A stretch of 64,000 bases of DNA, from contig JABLXE010000007.1 of assembly GCA_013178225.1 (NCBI GenBank), positions 62,001 through 126,000 of the forward strand, read 5' to 3'. Below the pieces are notes generated by a model. The model ran no database searches. It was not told the DNA's origin and saw only the letters and a list, made by a program, of their open reading frames with translations. The stretch comes from Methanotrichaceae archaeon. Lineage in GTDB: Archaea; Halobacteriota; Methanosarcinia; Methanotrichales; Methanotrichaceae. Of the stretch, positions 33,384 to 42,353 are shown one piece after another. Made by a program: the position numbers and the translations under genes. Each line of letters starts with the position of its first letter. The first letter of the stretch is position 1.

Positions 33384-34160
33384 ATGACTCTTGCCCAAGA
33401 TGAAGGCACAAAACGCTGGGATAATAATGCAGAGCAATGGCACAGATTGTTCGGGGAAAACGACTTGAACCGCCGTGATCTGCTTGATCCGATGATTCTG
33501 CAGATCCTGGGAGATGTCAAGGGAAAGAGGATACTGGATGCAGGATGTGGAGACGGCTACCTGTGCCGCAAACTGGCAAGACTGGGTGCCTCGATCACCG
33601 GGGTGGAGCTATCGAAGAAGATGCTCAGTTTCGCTGTAGAGGAACAGAAACGGGACCCTTTATCGATCAGCTATCACAACGCCGACTGCTCTTCGCTGCC
33701 ATTTCTGACTGCATTCACGTTTGATATAGTTGTGACCAACAACGTAATTCAGGACCTGGCTGACTACCAGGGGGCATTCGCAGAGTTCAGCCGCCTATTA
33801 AAGCCGGGTGGAACTTATCTTCACATTGCCAACCATCCCTGTTTCATGACTCCTGTCTGGGGATGGGTAAGGGACGAAAAAGGCCAGCGGCTGCACAGAA
33901 AAGTCGACTATTATTTCAATCGAGGGCCGTTTCTTTGTCCGTGGGGACCGAGGAGCGGCATGGAACCTACTGTTTACTGGCACAGGACGCTTGGTGATAT
34001 CATAAATGAGTTGCTATCCTGCGGCTTCCGCATCAAACGGGTAATAGAGCCGGAACCGCCAGAGGCCTGGAGAACCGAGCATCATGAGCGCATGGATGGC
34101 GCTCGCATTCCGGATTTTCTGGTTCTGGTCTGTGATAAAATAGCAGATAAGGACCAATAG
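33384..34160 (+). CDS. class I SAM-dependent methyltransferase
   Basis: 258 residues with the Rossmann-fold methyltransferase motifs: motif I ILDAGCGDGYLCRKLA near residue 50, post-I ITGVELSKKML near 72, motif II DIVVTNNVIQDL near 118 and motif III LLKPGGTYLHIAN near 143. The C-terminal half (WYHRTLGDIINELLSCGF-like) resembles small-molecule methyltransferases of the UbiE/type 11 group. The substrate cannot be read from sequence. A TATA-like TTTTTATAATC lies near 33326-33336, about 50 bases before the ATG. No operon partner. Confidence 0.85.
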   Translation: MTLAQDEGTKRWDNNAEQWHRLFGENDLNRRDLLDPMILQILGDVKGKRILDAGCGDGYLCRKLARLGASITGVELSKKMLSFAVEEQKRDPLSISYHNADCSSLPFLTAFTFDIVVTNNVIQDLADYQGAFAEFSRLLKPGGTYLHIANHPCFMTPVWGWVRDEKGQRLHRKVDYYFNRGPFLCPWGPRSGMEPTVYWHRTLGDIINELLSCGFRIKRVIEPEPPEAWRTEHHERMDGARIPDFLVLVCDKIADKDQ

Positions 34161-34283
34161 TGGGAGATCATGCGGAATACATGGCGGATTAGGCGGAATC
34201 GAATGGGAATCGCATAGCCTGGTTGATCATCGCTTGATGTCCAGATCTTCAATTAGCCCTCAAATTATTGGTTTGCAGATTCA

Positions 34284-35195
34284 TTAAAGGATCTTGGGAA
34301 TGCTCAAAAAAGGTTTACCGGCGACCTTTCTGGGAAATTTTGAATCCTCTGCCTGCAGAGTGAAAACGGTGATTTCAGGAGGGCAGTTTATGCGCAGCCA
34401 GAACTCGTTGGTTCCCAGGCCGCGGTTGGTGTACTGAATCATGTCTTTTACCCGGTACATTCCCATCGGGTACTTCATGAAGAGCCTTACCGGCGTGCCG
34501 ATTCCGGGAAGGGCGATCTGCCCTCCGTGGGAATGGCCCGAGAGCTGCAGGCAGAAGCGGCCAGATGACGCGCTGACGTCGGCAAAGTCCGGTTCGTGAG
34601 CCAGCATTATCGCCGGCCCTGATGCTGGAAGTTCATGCAGAACCCGTTCCAGGCGGTCCTTTTTGAGCATCACATCATCCACGCCGGCCAGATGCAGCAT
34701 CTCGCCTTGCCGGTAAATGGTATGAACGGCATTGTTGAGATCGGTGATCTTGCCCTGCCCGAGAATCTCGCGCACTTTGCGAGCGCCCATCCAGTGATCG
34801 TGATTTCCGAGCACTCCCACAAACGCGTCCTTCGGCCTCAGCCTCGCCAGCCCGCGGGACAGATCTTCGGCGATTTCATCGACTTCATACGACACGGAGT
34901 CGCCGGTAAACGCCACCAGATCCGGTTTTTCTCGGTTTACCAGATCGACGATTCCATTCAAGCGCTCGGCAGTAACCCATTGGCCCATATGAATGTCTGA
35001 GATATGCGCTATCCGGTATCCATCAAAGGACGGGTCCAGGCCCGAGATGGGAAGCGAGATGCGCACTACATCGAAATCCTCAGGGCGAAATACGTTTCTG
35101 CCAAGCCTTTCCTGCGCCTTCGATGAAGCCAGTTGCAGTTTTCGAAGCAGTCGAAGAGAGACCTGGCCGCTGAGCGATGTATCGTAGACCGTCAT
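34284..35195 (-). CDS. calcineurin-like metallophosphoesterase
   Basis: 303 residues with the five metal-binding blocks of the family: ISDIHMG (DxH), FTGDSV (GDxx), LGNHDHW (GNHD/E), MLAHEPDFAD and LSGHSHGGQ (GHxH). Order and spacing match the YkuE/YaeI-like group. The substrate is unknown; relatives are often membrane-associated phosphodiesterases, sometimes acting on lipid-linked pyrophosphates. ATG 35195 is chosen because GAGGA lies about 10 bases upstream. A TTG-initiated frame from 35333 would add a hydrophobic 46-residue leader that could be a membrane anchor, so the start is uncertain. Confidence 0.85.
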   Translation of the reverse strand: MTVYDTSLSGQVSLRLLRKLQLASSKAQERLGRNVFRPEDFDVVRISLPISGLDPSFDGYRIAHISDIHMGQWVTAERLNGIVDLVNREKPDLVAFTGDSVSYEVDEIAEDLSRGLARLRPKDAFVGVLGNHDHWMGARKVREILGQGKITDLNNAVHTIYRQGEMLHLAGVDDVMLKKDRLERVLHELPASGPAIMLAHEPDFADVSASSGRFCLQLSGHSHGGQIALPGIGTPVRLFMKYPMGMYRVKDMIQYTNRGLGTNEFWLRINCPPEITVFTLQAEDSKFPRKVAGKPFLSIPKIL

Positions 35196-35392
35196 CGGCT
35201 TTGGTTCCTCGATTTCAAGGAGGGCTTCTTGATCGGCACAATAAAGTCCGTCGTGATCATTGATAACTGGTAATATTATAGCCAGGATGTAGATAATGGT
35301 TTGCCCCTGATGTAAGAAGAACCCAATATCCAAAAATTATATAGCAGATCAGGGAGACACTCTAAGAAAGTTGAAATTTGGAGGCATTGTTG

Positions 35393-35719
35393 ATGATTGG
35401 AGTCTGTCCTAATTGCGGAAAGCCCTTTAACATCGAGAAGAAGGGCGATGAATGGAGCTATTGCTCTGATGTGTGTATCGATCCGGCGTCCATGCCCACC
35501 GGGACCAGGCTGCTTTCCGATCAAGCCACAAAGGTTTATGTTGACGGGAACATGTCTGAACTCACACGCGAGGAGTACATCAAGAGACATGGCTTCGATC
35601 CTGAGCCCGTAATGCAGGCGGTCGACAAATGGCGAGAAGATCAGATAAGAAAGTGGGCCAGGTCATTCCAGAGCAAGGATGAAGTGGATGCCTGGATCAG
35701 GAGATTGACTGCAAGATAG
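35393..35719 (+). CDS. small zinc-finger protein
   Basis: 108 residues from ATG 35393, preceded by GGAGG at 35380-35384 with 8-base spacing. A zinc site is formed by CPNCG (residues 5-9) and Cys27/Cys31 in YCSDVC, like the treble-clef MYM/FCS or DUF2116 types. The rest is helical and charged (QAVDKWREDQIRKWARSF). A TATA-like AAAATTATATAG near 35333-35344 lies at suitable distance. Family not recognised; probably a nucleic-acid- or ribosome-associated protein. Confidence 0.75.
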   Translation: MIGVCPNCGKPFNIEKKGDEWSYCSDVCIDPASMPTGTRLLSDQATKVYVDGNMSELTREEYIKRHGFDPEPVMQAVDKWREDQIRKWARSFQSKDEVDAWIRRLTAR

Positions 35720-35859
35720 ATGGTTTTATTTCGTCCGCGTCAATCTATTTTTAAAATTTCAGATTTCCTGCCCTTCAAGCGTCTGGCATGCAGGGCACCT
35801 GATCGATTCACCAGTTGCTGATAGGCTCGTTTTCTCCAAACTCTCAAAAAGCACCCGGC

Positions 35860-35887
35860 ATTTCAATCGAGCTATTTCAATCGGGCT
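35860..35887 (+). repeat. 14-bp tandem repeat beside tRNA-Cys
   Basis: ATTTCAATCGAGCT (35860-35873) is followed directly by ATTTCAATCGGGCT (35874-35887), with one mismatch. It lies about 20 bases past the 3' end of the minus-strand tRNA-Cys gene, where it may be part of the trailer. No other role is evident. Confidence 0.55.
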
Positions 35888-35906
35888 GATGTTGTACTCA
35901 ATTTAA

Positions 35907-35978
35907 AGCCAAGGTCCGGATTCGAACCGGAGTGGTATTGCTCTGCAGGCAATTGCGTAGCCGCTCCGCCACCTTGGC
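35907..35978 (-). tRNA. tRNA-Cys(GCA)
   Basis: The minus strand folds as a tRNA. The 7-bp acceptor GCCAAGG pairs with CCTTGGC. The anticodon arm ATTGC/GCAAT has loop CTGCAGA, giving anticodon GCA. The T arm CTCCGG-TTCGAAT-CCGGA is standard. Discriminator base U is typical of tRNA-Cys. CCA is not encoded. A TATA-like CTTATTAACA (minus strand, near 36013-36022) lies about 39 bases before the 5' end, similar to the spacing at tRNA-Pro. Confidence 0.95.
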
Positions 35979-36193
35979 GCATTAATTGGCCTGGGACACG
36001 TATCCTGATTTGTTAATAAGGCTTGCGCTAGCAACAGTGGTCTCATATCCATAGGTGACCCGGGTGAGCTGGGCTTGCCAGGCAAGAGAATTTCGAACCT
36101 TCAGAATAAATGATGGTGATGAACGCCATCGCTCTCACAAATAGATTTATAGCCCCAGACCAAAATTATTGGTTGAAGTGACCAGGATCAGCC

Positions 36194-36430
36194 TCACTTC
36201 TTCAGCAGTTTCTTTATCTCCTCCACGCCCGGCGCCCGGCCGACTGCTTTGGCTTCGCCGTCTATGAATAGAGCGGGCGTCATCATCACTCCACGGTCCA
36301 TGATCTCCTGGAGGCTGTCCACCTTGACTATCTCGGCCTCGACTCCGGACTCCTGGACAGCCTTTTCCACGTTCTTGAGCAGGCTCTTGCACTTGGCACA
36401 GCCCGTTCCCAGCACTTCAATCGTAACCAT
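36194..36430 (-). CDS. small thioredoxin-like protein (redox-active disulfide protein 2 type)
   Basis: 78 residues with the thioredoxin fold in miniature: strand VTIEVLGTG, active site Cys11-Ala-Lys-Cys14, and the cis-Pro segment MMTPALFIDG. Members of this family are commonly encoded next to two-domain permeases of the ArsP/DUF318 type, as here. It is the third gene of an arsR-permease-thioredoxin operon, 61 bases after the permease stop. It may deliver electrons or pass a thiol-bound metal or metalloid to the permease; this is inference from context. Confidence 0.88.
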   Translation of the reverse strand: MVTIEVLGTGCAKCKSLLKNVEKAVQESGVEAEIVKVDSLQEIMDRGVMMTPALFIDGEAKAVGRAPGVEEIKKLLKK

Positions 36431-36491
36431 ATGTCCTCACCATTACATTGTTCGCAATCCACTTCATATGTTCCATCCTATCTATCATCTA

Positions 36492-37571
36492 TCAGGATAC
36501 GATCTCCCCATACAACATTCCCGCCAGCGTGGATGCGATCACCACCAGGCTGATGTAAACTGCAGCCTTTTTGGGCCCGATGACCCGCCAGATCACTATC
36601 ATATTGGGAAGAGAAAGCGATGGCCCTGCCAGCAGGAGCGCCAGAGCAGGTCCCGGAGCCGTCACTCCGGTGCTGTATCCAAACAGAGTGCCCACAATTG
36701 GAACCTCCAGCAGGGTGGGCATGTATAGCAGAGCGCCTATCACAGAGGCCACAAAGCAAGCCAAAAAGCTGCTGGTGCCGAATACGGAGCGCACCCACTC
36801 CACCGGCAGGAAATAGCCGATAACTCCCGTTATGAATGTTCCCACAATCAGCAGGGGAAAGATCCTCTTGGTCAGCCACCAGGTCTCTCCCAGGAAGGCT
36901 TCCCGCTCCTCCGGCAGGTAGTAGGTTTTCATCAAGAAAGTGGCGATAAGGATCAAAGCCCCAACGATTGCGGCCTTAACAGGCACAGATATGAGGCTGG
37001 TTGTGGCTATCAGCAGTATGGCCACCAGGACCGCCATGAAGAGTCCGGTCATATAGCCCGGCCGGCTTTTTTCTTCTGGGGCGTAATCGAGCTCTGCGGC
37101 TGGAGGGGCCGCCTCACACTTCTGGTCGGATCTCTCGAATATGGCCGCCATGATCAGGCCGATTACCACCGCCGTTGAGACCGCAGCCACCGCCCTGGCA
37201 ATTCCCAGATCCAGACCCAGAACCCGTGCAGTGAGTATTATGGCCAGGAGGTTGATGGCCGGTCCGGAGAAGAGGAAGGCGGAGGCAGGGCCGATGCCGG
37301 CTCCGCGCTTGGAAATTCCGGCAAACATGGGCAGAATGGTGCAGCTGCACACCGCCAGAATGGTTCCTGATGTCGCGGCCACGCTGTAGCACAGCCACTT
37401 GGGCGAATCTGCCCCGAAATACTTCAGCACCGTTTCTCTATGCAAGAGAGAAGAAATAGCCCCGGCAATGAAGAAGGCCGGGATGAGGCAGGTCAAGACG
37501 TGGGCTGACAGGTATTCAAGCAATGTAGCCAGCCCTGCCTGCAGAGCCGCCGAAATAGTCTCTACTACCAA
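36492..37571 (-). CDS. permease of the ArsP/DUF318 family
   Basis: 359 residues with about eight membrane segments in two halves, separated by an acidic cytoplasmic loop (about 150-178). Each half has the family motif: CSCTILPMFAGI with SGPAINLLA near 95-120, and MPTLLEVPIVGTLF with AGPSLSLPN near 285-320. Members export organoarsenicals or other soft-metal species; the Cys pair in CSC is a plausible ligand. Start TTG 37571 follows GGTGAG and lies 6 bases after the arsR stop. Expression is probably controlled by the ArsR protein. Confidence 0.88.
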   Translation of the reverse strand: MVVETISAALQAGLATLLEYLSAHVLTCLIPAFFIAGAISSLLHRETVLKYFGADSPKWLCYSVAATSGTILAVCSCTILPMFAGISKRGAGIGPASAFLFSGPAINLLAIILTARVLGLDLGIARAVAAVSTAVVIGLIMAAIFERSDQKCEAAPPAAELDYAPEEKSRPGYMTGLFMAVLVAILLIATTSLISVPVKAAIVGALILIATFLMKTYYLPEEREAFLGETWWLTKRIFPLLIVGTFITGVIGYFLPVEWVRSVFGTSSFLACFVASVIGALLYMPTLLEVPIVGTLFGYSTGVTAPGPALALLLAGPSLSLPNMIVIWRVIGPKKAAVYISLVVIASTLAGMLYGEIVS

Positions 37572-37577
37572 AGAATC

Positions 37578-37949
37578 TCACCTCACTGCAGCCGGGCTGC
37601 CTTGCGGCCGGTCAGCTTTTTTTAATTCCTCCAGAGTCCTTCCCGCATGGGACAGCTCTGAGATATAATCCAAAGCGATGGCATCGACATCTTTAATCAG
37701 GTCGAATATTCGCTCATTCTTGATACGGTAAAGGGTGCGCTTGCCGTCGATTCTGCGGTCCACGATTCCGGCCTCGTAAAGGATGCTCAAATGCTTGGAG
37801 ATGGTAGACTGGGAGCGGTCGAATGCGGGGATGATCTCGCAGACACAGCGCTCACCCTCAGATAGATATTCAAGAATGTCCAGCCGGGTGGGGTCGGAGA
37901 GGGCAGAGAGGATCCTGGCGCGCAGGTCCGAGATGGATTTCTGAGCCAT
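37578..37949 (-). CDS. ArsR/SmtB family metal-responsive repressor
   Basis: 123 residues with a winged helix-turn-helix (SDPTRLDILEYLSEGERCVCEII, then SQSTISKHLSILYEAGIV and the wing DGKRTLYRI). Cys35 and Cys37 in ERCVCE match the alpha-3 ELCVC metal site that binds As(III), Sb(III) or soft metals. It leads the operon with the permease and thioredoxin. A perfect 7-bp inverted repeat overlaps its promoter (37985-38004), implying autorepression relieved by metal or metalloid. Confidence 0.92.
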   Translation of the reverse strand: MAQKSISDLRARILSALSDPTRLDILEYLSEGERCVCEIIPAFDRSQSTISKHLSILYEAGIVDRRIDGKRTLYRIKNERIFDLIKDVDAIALDYISELSHAGRTLEELKKADRPQGSPAAVR

Positions 37950-37984
37950 AACCTGACGATCTAGGGTGCGCCAGCCTTATAAAT

Positions 37985-38004
37985 ATATCGCTTTATGGCG
38001 ATAT
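37985..38004. promoter_or_regulatory. predicted ArsR operator overlapping the operon TATA box
   Basis: ATATCGC (37985-37991) and GCGATAT (37998-38004) form a perfect inverted repeat with a 6-base spacer. On the minus strand a TATA box (TATATTTATAA, about 37978-37988) overlaps its proximal arm. It lies some 36-55 bases upstream of the arsR ATG. A dimeric repressor bound here would block TBP/TFB. Symmetry and location are direct observations; binding is inferred. Confidence 0.6.
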
Positions 38005-38064
38005 GTAGTTAATACGATGAACGTGGCTGTTTAGATGACCATGATCCGATCATATTGCAAAGCC

Positions 38065-40035
38065 TCACCCCACCCTCATCTCTTTCTCCAGCCTCTTGAT
38101 CGTGTCACGCAGCTGTATGGCCCTCTCGAACTCCAGGCGCTCGGCCGCAGCTCTCATCTCTGCGTCCATCTCGATTATCAGGTTTGGAATGTCGGATTTG
38201 GGAATATGCCGGGTATCGGTGACGTCCACCACCTTTTCCCGGATGGGCTTCCTGATGGTCTTGGGAACGATTCCGTGCTCTTCATTATAGGCCATCTGCA
38301 GGGCCCGCCTCTGCTCTGTGGTCTTCACAGCCTCTTTGACCGAGCCGGTCATGCTGTCGGCATACAAGACCACGCGGGAGTTCGCATTCCTGGAGGCCCG
38401 GCCGATGGTCTGGATGAGGCTTCTTGCGTCCCTCAGAAAGCCCTCCTTGTCCGCGTCCAGGATGCCGATGAACCCCACCTCGGGAATATCCAGGCCTTCC
38501 CGCAGGAGGTTGATCCCAACCAGCGCATCGAACTTCCCCAGGCGCAGCTCGCGAATGATCTCCGTTCTCTCCAGGGTGTCGATGTCGGAGTGTAGATATC
38601 GGGCGCGGATGCTGTTCTGGGCCAGAAAGTCGGTCAGCTCCTCGGCCAGCCGCTTGGTAAGTGTGGTCACCAGAGCACGATCTCCCCGCTCTGCCACAGT
38701 ACGGATCTCCTGCATTACGTCCTGCACCTGGCCCTGAACGGGCCGGATCTCTACTATGGGGTCCATAAGGCCTGTAGGCCGGATGATCTGCTCTGCCACC
38801 TGTGCTGAACGGGCCAGCTCGTAGTCTCCGGGGGTCGCGGAGACGAAGATCACGTTCCTCATGAACTCTTCGAACTCCTCGAAGCGCAGCGGGCGGTTGT
38901 CGTAGGCGCTGGGAAGCCGGAAACCGTAGTCGATCAGGCTCTTCTTGCGAGCGCGGTCGCCGTTGTACATGCCGTGAACCTGAGGAAGGGTCTGATGGCT
39001 CTCGTCTATCACCAGCAGGAAGTCTTCTGGAAAGTAATCGATCAGACAGTAAGGCCTTTCTCCCGGACTGCGGCCGTCGAAGTGGCGCGAGTAGTTCTCG
39101 ATTCCCTTGCAGCTTCCGGTCTCCTGGATCATCTCCATGTCGTGAAGGGTCCTCTGCTTGAGCCGGTGAGCCTCGATCATTCCCAGCTCCGGCAGCCGCT
39201 CTTCCATCTCCTGCAGGATGGAATCTATGGCCCTATTCTGCTGATCTTCAGGGATTATGTAGTGCCGGGCCGGATACACGTAAAAATAGGGGTGATTCTC
39301 CTTTTTCTCTCCGGTCTGTCGGTCGATCTCTGTGATGCGCTCCACCTGATCTCCGAAAAGCTCGATTCGAATTATGTCGGTGAAGTAGCCTGGTATCAGG
39401 TCTATGGTGTCTCCCTTGACCCTGAAGCGTCCGGGGGCGAGGTCTATGTCGTTCCTCTGGTATAGGATGTCCACCAGCCTGGCGACGATCTCCCTCCTGG
39501 CCAGTTGATCTCCGACCTTCAGCTCAAATCCCATCCCCTCAAAGGTCTCGGGATTTCCCAGGGAGTAGATGCATGAGACCGATGCCACCACGATTGCGTC
39601 TTTTCGGGACATGAGCGAGGCGGTGGTCGCAAGCCTCATCTGCTCGATCTTGGGATTTATGTAGGCGTCCTTCTCGATATACTGGTCCTTGGAGGGAATG
39701 TACGACTCGGGCTGGTAATAATCGTAGTAAGAGACGAAGTACTCCACCCGGTTATCCGGAAAGAACTCCCGGAACTCGTTGTACAGCTGGGCGGCTAAAG
39801 TCTTGTTGTGGGCCAGGATCAGGGTCGGCTTCTGCACCCGGTCGATCACATTGGCTATGGTGTAGGTCTTTCCCGAGCCGGTAACGCCGAGAAGCGTCTG
39901 CAACTGGGGTCCTGACTCCAGGCCGGATACCAGCTTCTCGATAGCCTGAGGCTGAGATCCGCGAGGAGCAAAGCCTGAGACCAGGTGGAACGGTTGCGCT
40001 TCTGTATCTTCACGGTGTAGGGCAGATCTGATCAT
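38065..40035 (-). CDS. uvrB: UvrB excinuclease subunit
   Basis: Damage-verifying helicase of nucleotide excision repair. The 656-residue protein has helicase motif I (LLGVTGSGKTYT, near 49), the beta-hairpin insertion (YYDYYQPESYIPSKD near 105), DESHQTLPQ (motif II, near 350), RARYLHSDIDTLER and QTIGRASRNANSRV (motif VI, near 550), and the C-terminal UVR motif (LIIEMDAEMRAAAERLEFERA). All essential motifs are present. Divergent from the ArsR operon side and about 90 bases from copB on the same strand; uvrA and uvrC are more than 11 kb away. Confidence 0.97.
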   Translation of the reverse strand: MIRSALHREDTEAQPFHLVSGFAPRGSQPQAIEKLVSGLESGPQLQTLLGVTGSGKTYTIANVIDRVQKPTLILAHNKTLAAQLYNEFREFFPDNRVEYFVSYYDYYQPESYIPSKDQYIEKDAYINPKIEQMRLATTASLMSRKDAIVVASVSCIYSLGNPETFEGMGFELKVGDQLARREIVARLVDILYQRNDIDLAPGRFRVKGDTIDLIPGYFTDIIRIELFGDQVERITEIDRQTGEKKENHPYFYVYPARHYIIPEDQQNRAIDSILQEMEERLPELGMIEAHRLKQRTLHDMEMIQETGSCKGIENYSRHFDGRSPGERPYCLIDYFPEDFLLVIDESHQTLPQVHGMYNGDRARKKSLIDYGFRLPSAYDNRPLRFEEFEEFMRNVIFVSATPGDYELARSAQVAEQIIRPTGLMDPIVEIRPVQGQVQDVMQEIRTVAERGDRALVTTLTKRLAEELTDFLAQNSIRARYLHSDIDTLERTEIIRELRLGKFDALVGINLLREGLDIPEVGFIGILDADKEGFLRDARSLIQTIGRASRNANSRVVLYADSMTGSVKEAVKTTEQRRALQMAYNEEHGIVPKTIRKPIREKVVDVTDTRHIPKSDIPNLIIEMDAEMRAAAERLEFERAIQLRDTIKRLEKEMRVG

Positions 40036-40123
40036 TCAGGGAGAAACATTCGCGCCCTTCGATAAATAGTTAACACGGGCTTTCCAGCCAGACCCGGCCA
40101 CAGCACGGTCTCTGAGGAATCGT

Positions 40124-42181
40124 CTATCTCCCATCCATTCTCAGGGTGCGGGCATTGATGGCCACGATCACCGTGCTGAGGCTCATGAGCAAGGCTCCTC
40201 CTGCCGGGCTCAAAAGGATCCCGTAGGAATAGAGGACACCGGCTGCCAGCGGTATGGCTATCACGTTGTAGCCTGTGGCCCACAGCAGGTTCTGAAACAT
40301 CTTGGAATAGGTCTTGGCGGAGAGTTCAATTATGCTGACCACGTCTCTGGGGTCGCTTCTGACCAGGATTACGTCTGCGGTCTCGATGGCCACATCCGTT
40401 CCGGCTCCTATAGCTATCCCCACGTCCGCCTGGGCCAGAGCCGGAGCATCGTTGACTCCATCTCCAACCATGGCCACTACCATCTCCTCCTGCACTTTCT
40501 TGATGACATCGGCTTTTTGGTGGGGAAGAACCTCGGCGAAGAACTCGTTTAATCCCAGCTCTTTGGACACCGTCCCGGCCACGAAGCGGTTGTCGCCGGT
40601 GAGCATCATGCACTTGATGCCCTTCTCTTGCAGCCGCTTTACGGCCTCTTTGGACTCAGCCCTCACCACGTCCGCCAGAGCCAGCGCTCCTACTGCCGTA
40701 TCTCCTTCCAGCAAGACCACCACGGTCTTTCCCTCTTGTTGCAGCTTATCCATCCTCTCATCCCGAACGGCTATTCCCTTATCCTTGAGATAGCCGGGGC
40801 TCACAACCTTCAGCTCCCTTCCCTCTACCAGGCCCTCGATTCCCTGGCCGGAGATGAGCCGGAACCGCTCTGCTGGAGCAATCGAGAGATCCCTTTCCCG
40901 CGCCAGATCGAGCACTGCCCTGGCTATGGGGTGCTCGGCCCGGGACTCGAGAGACGATGCCAGGGAAAGGACCTCCTCTTCTCCGGCCTCAGATAGCGAT
41001 ATGATATCGGTGACGCCGAAGCGGCCTTCGGTTAGCGTGCCGGTCTTGTCGAAGACCACCGCCTGTAGACTTCGGGCCGTCTCAAAGGCCTGCCTGTCCC
41101 TGATGAGGAGGCCGGATTTGGCGGCCAGAGATGTGGATACCGCCACTACCAGCGGTATGGCCAGCCCCAGGGCATGGGGGCAGGTGGTGACCATGACTGT
41201 TACCGAACGTTCCAGGGAAAAGGCGAAGTCCTGGCTGTAAAAAAGCCATGCCGCCAGGGTAACCGCACCCCCGAAAAGTGCAACTACCGTCAGCAAAAAC
41301 GCGGCACGATCGGCCAGATTCTGGGTCCTGGATCGGCTCTCCTGCGACTTTTTCACCAGCTCTATCACCTGGTTCAGGTAGCTGTCCTTCCCGGTCTTTT
41401 TCACCTCGAGAGTGAGAGAGCCCGAGCCGTTCACCGATCCGCCTATCACCTCATCTCCTGCCGCTTTGGATACCGGCCTGGACTCGCCGGTGAGCATGGC
41501 CTCATTCACATCGCTTTCTCCCTCCAGGACTGCGCCATCGGCCGGAATCTTCTCCCCCGGTTTGACCAGAACCCGATCTCCCGGTTGCAGCTCCTCCAGC
41601 CTGACATCACGGGCCTTGCCGTCCAGCAGGAGGTGGGCCTCAGAGGGCATGATCCTGGCCAGCTCTTCCAGGGCCTTGGAGGCACCTGCGACCGAGCGCA
41701 TCTCGATCCAGTGTCCAAGGAGCATGATATCGATCAGAGTGACCAGTTCCCAGAAGAAGTCCATCCCCTTCAGCCCGAATACAACCGCTGCGCTGTAAAG
41801 GTAGGACACGGTGATGGCCACTCCGATCAGGGTCATCATTCCGGGACTTTTCTTCTTCAGCTCGTCCCTGAGCCCCTTTAAAAATGGATAGCCGCCGTAG
41901 ACATAGACGATAGAGGCCAGCAGAAGAAGGAGGTACTGTGACCCTGAAAAAGACAGCTCAAATCCCAGCGCCTGCTGCACATGAGGCGATAGCACCAGAA
42001 CGGGTATGGTCAGTAGCAGCGATACTATGAGCCTCTTCTTGAAGTCCTCGATCATTCGATGGTGATCATGGCCCTCATGGCCGGAATGCTCTTTGGAGCC
42101 TGCCAGAGCCGCGGGATGGTGCTCTTCGTGCATCTCATGGCCCTCATGCTTTCCGGATTTGCGGTGCGAATCTTGATCCAC
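40124..42181 (-). CDS. copB: copper-transporting P1B-type ATPase, CopB subtype
   Basis: 685 residues with a His-rich N terminus (residues 5-45, many HEGH/HDHH units) in place of CxxC metal domains. It has the transmembrane CPH motif (TTCPHALGLAIP), TGES, DKTGTLTEG and GDGVNDAPALAQADVG, and the HP dipeptide in SRAEHPIA. CPH with a His-rich N terminus marks the P1B-3/CopB group, which exports copper (mainly Cu(II)) or silver. GTG 42181 is preceded by GGTGA with 5-base spacing. No copper-responsive regulator is adjacent. Confidence 0.93.
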   Translation of the reverse strand: MDQDSHRKSGKHEGHEMHEEHHPAALAGSKEHSGHEGHDHHRMIEDFKKRLIVSLLLTIPVLVLSPHVQQALGFELSFSGSQYLLLLLASIVYVYGGYPFLKGLRDELKKKSPGMMTLIGVAITVSYLYSAAVVFGLKGMDFFWELVTLIDIMLLGHWIEMRSVAGASKALEELARIMPSEAHLLLDGKARDVRLEELQPGDRVLVKPGEKIPADGAVLEGESDVNEAMLTGESRPVSKAAGDEVIGGSVNGSGSLTLEVKKTGKDSYLNQVIELVKKSQESRSRTQNLADRAAFLLTVVALFGGAVTLAAWLFYSQDFAFSLERSVTVMVTTCPHALGLAIPLVVAVSTSLAAKSGLLIRDRQAFETARSLQAVVFDKTGTLTEGRFGVTDIISLSEAGEEEVLSLASSLESRAEHPIARAVLDLARERDLSIAPAERFRLISGQGIEGLVEGRELKVVSPGYLKDKGIAVRDERMDKLQQEGKTVVVLLEGDTAVGALALADVVRAESKEAVKRLQEKGIKCMMLTGDNRFVAGTVSKELGLNEFFAEVLPHQKADVIKKVQEEMVVAMVGDGVNDAPALAQADVGIAIGAGTDVAIETADVILVRSDPRDVVSIIELSAKTYSKMFQNLLWATGYNVIAIPLAAGVLYSYGILLSPAGGALLMSLSTVIVAINARTLRMDGR

Positions 42182-42353
42182 AATTCACCACTTTCTATAA
42201 TTCAATATGATTAATTTTTTAGCCAGGATTAGACGTGATTTCAGTCTTTGCCATATTTCAGAATTATCATTAGTTTCTATAGTTGAAAAGCCCTTTCCCG
42301 GAAAGCTTCTTTAAGCTATGAACAGATGAATTATTATTATTAAGGTGAGACCG

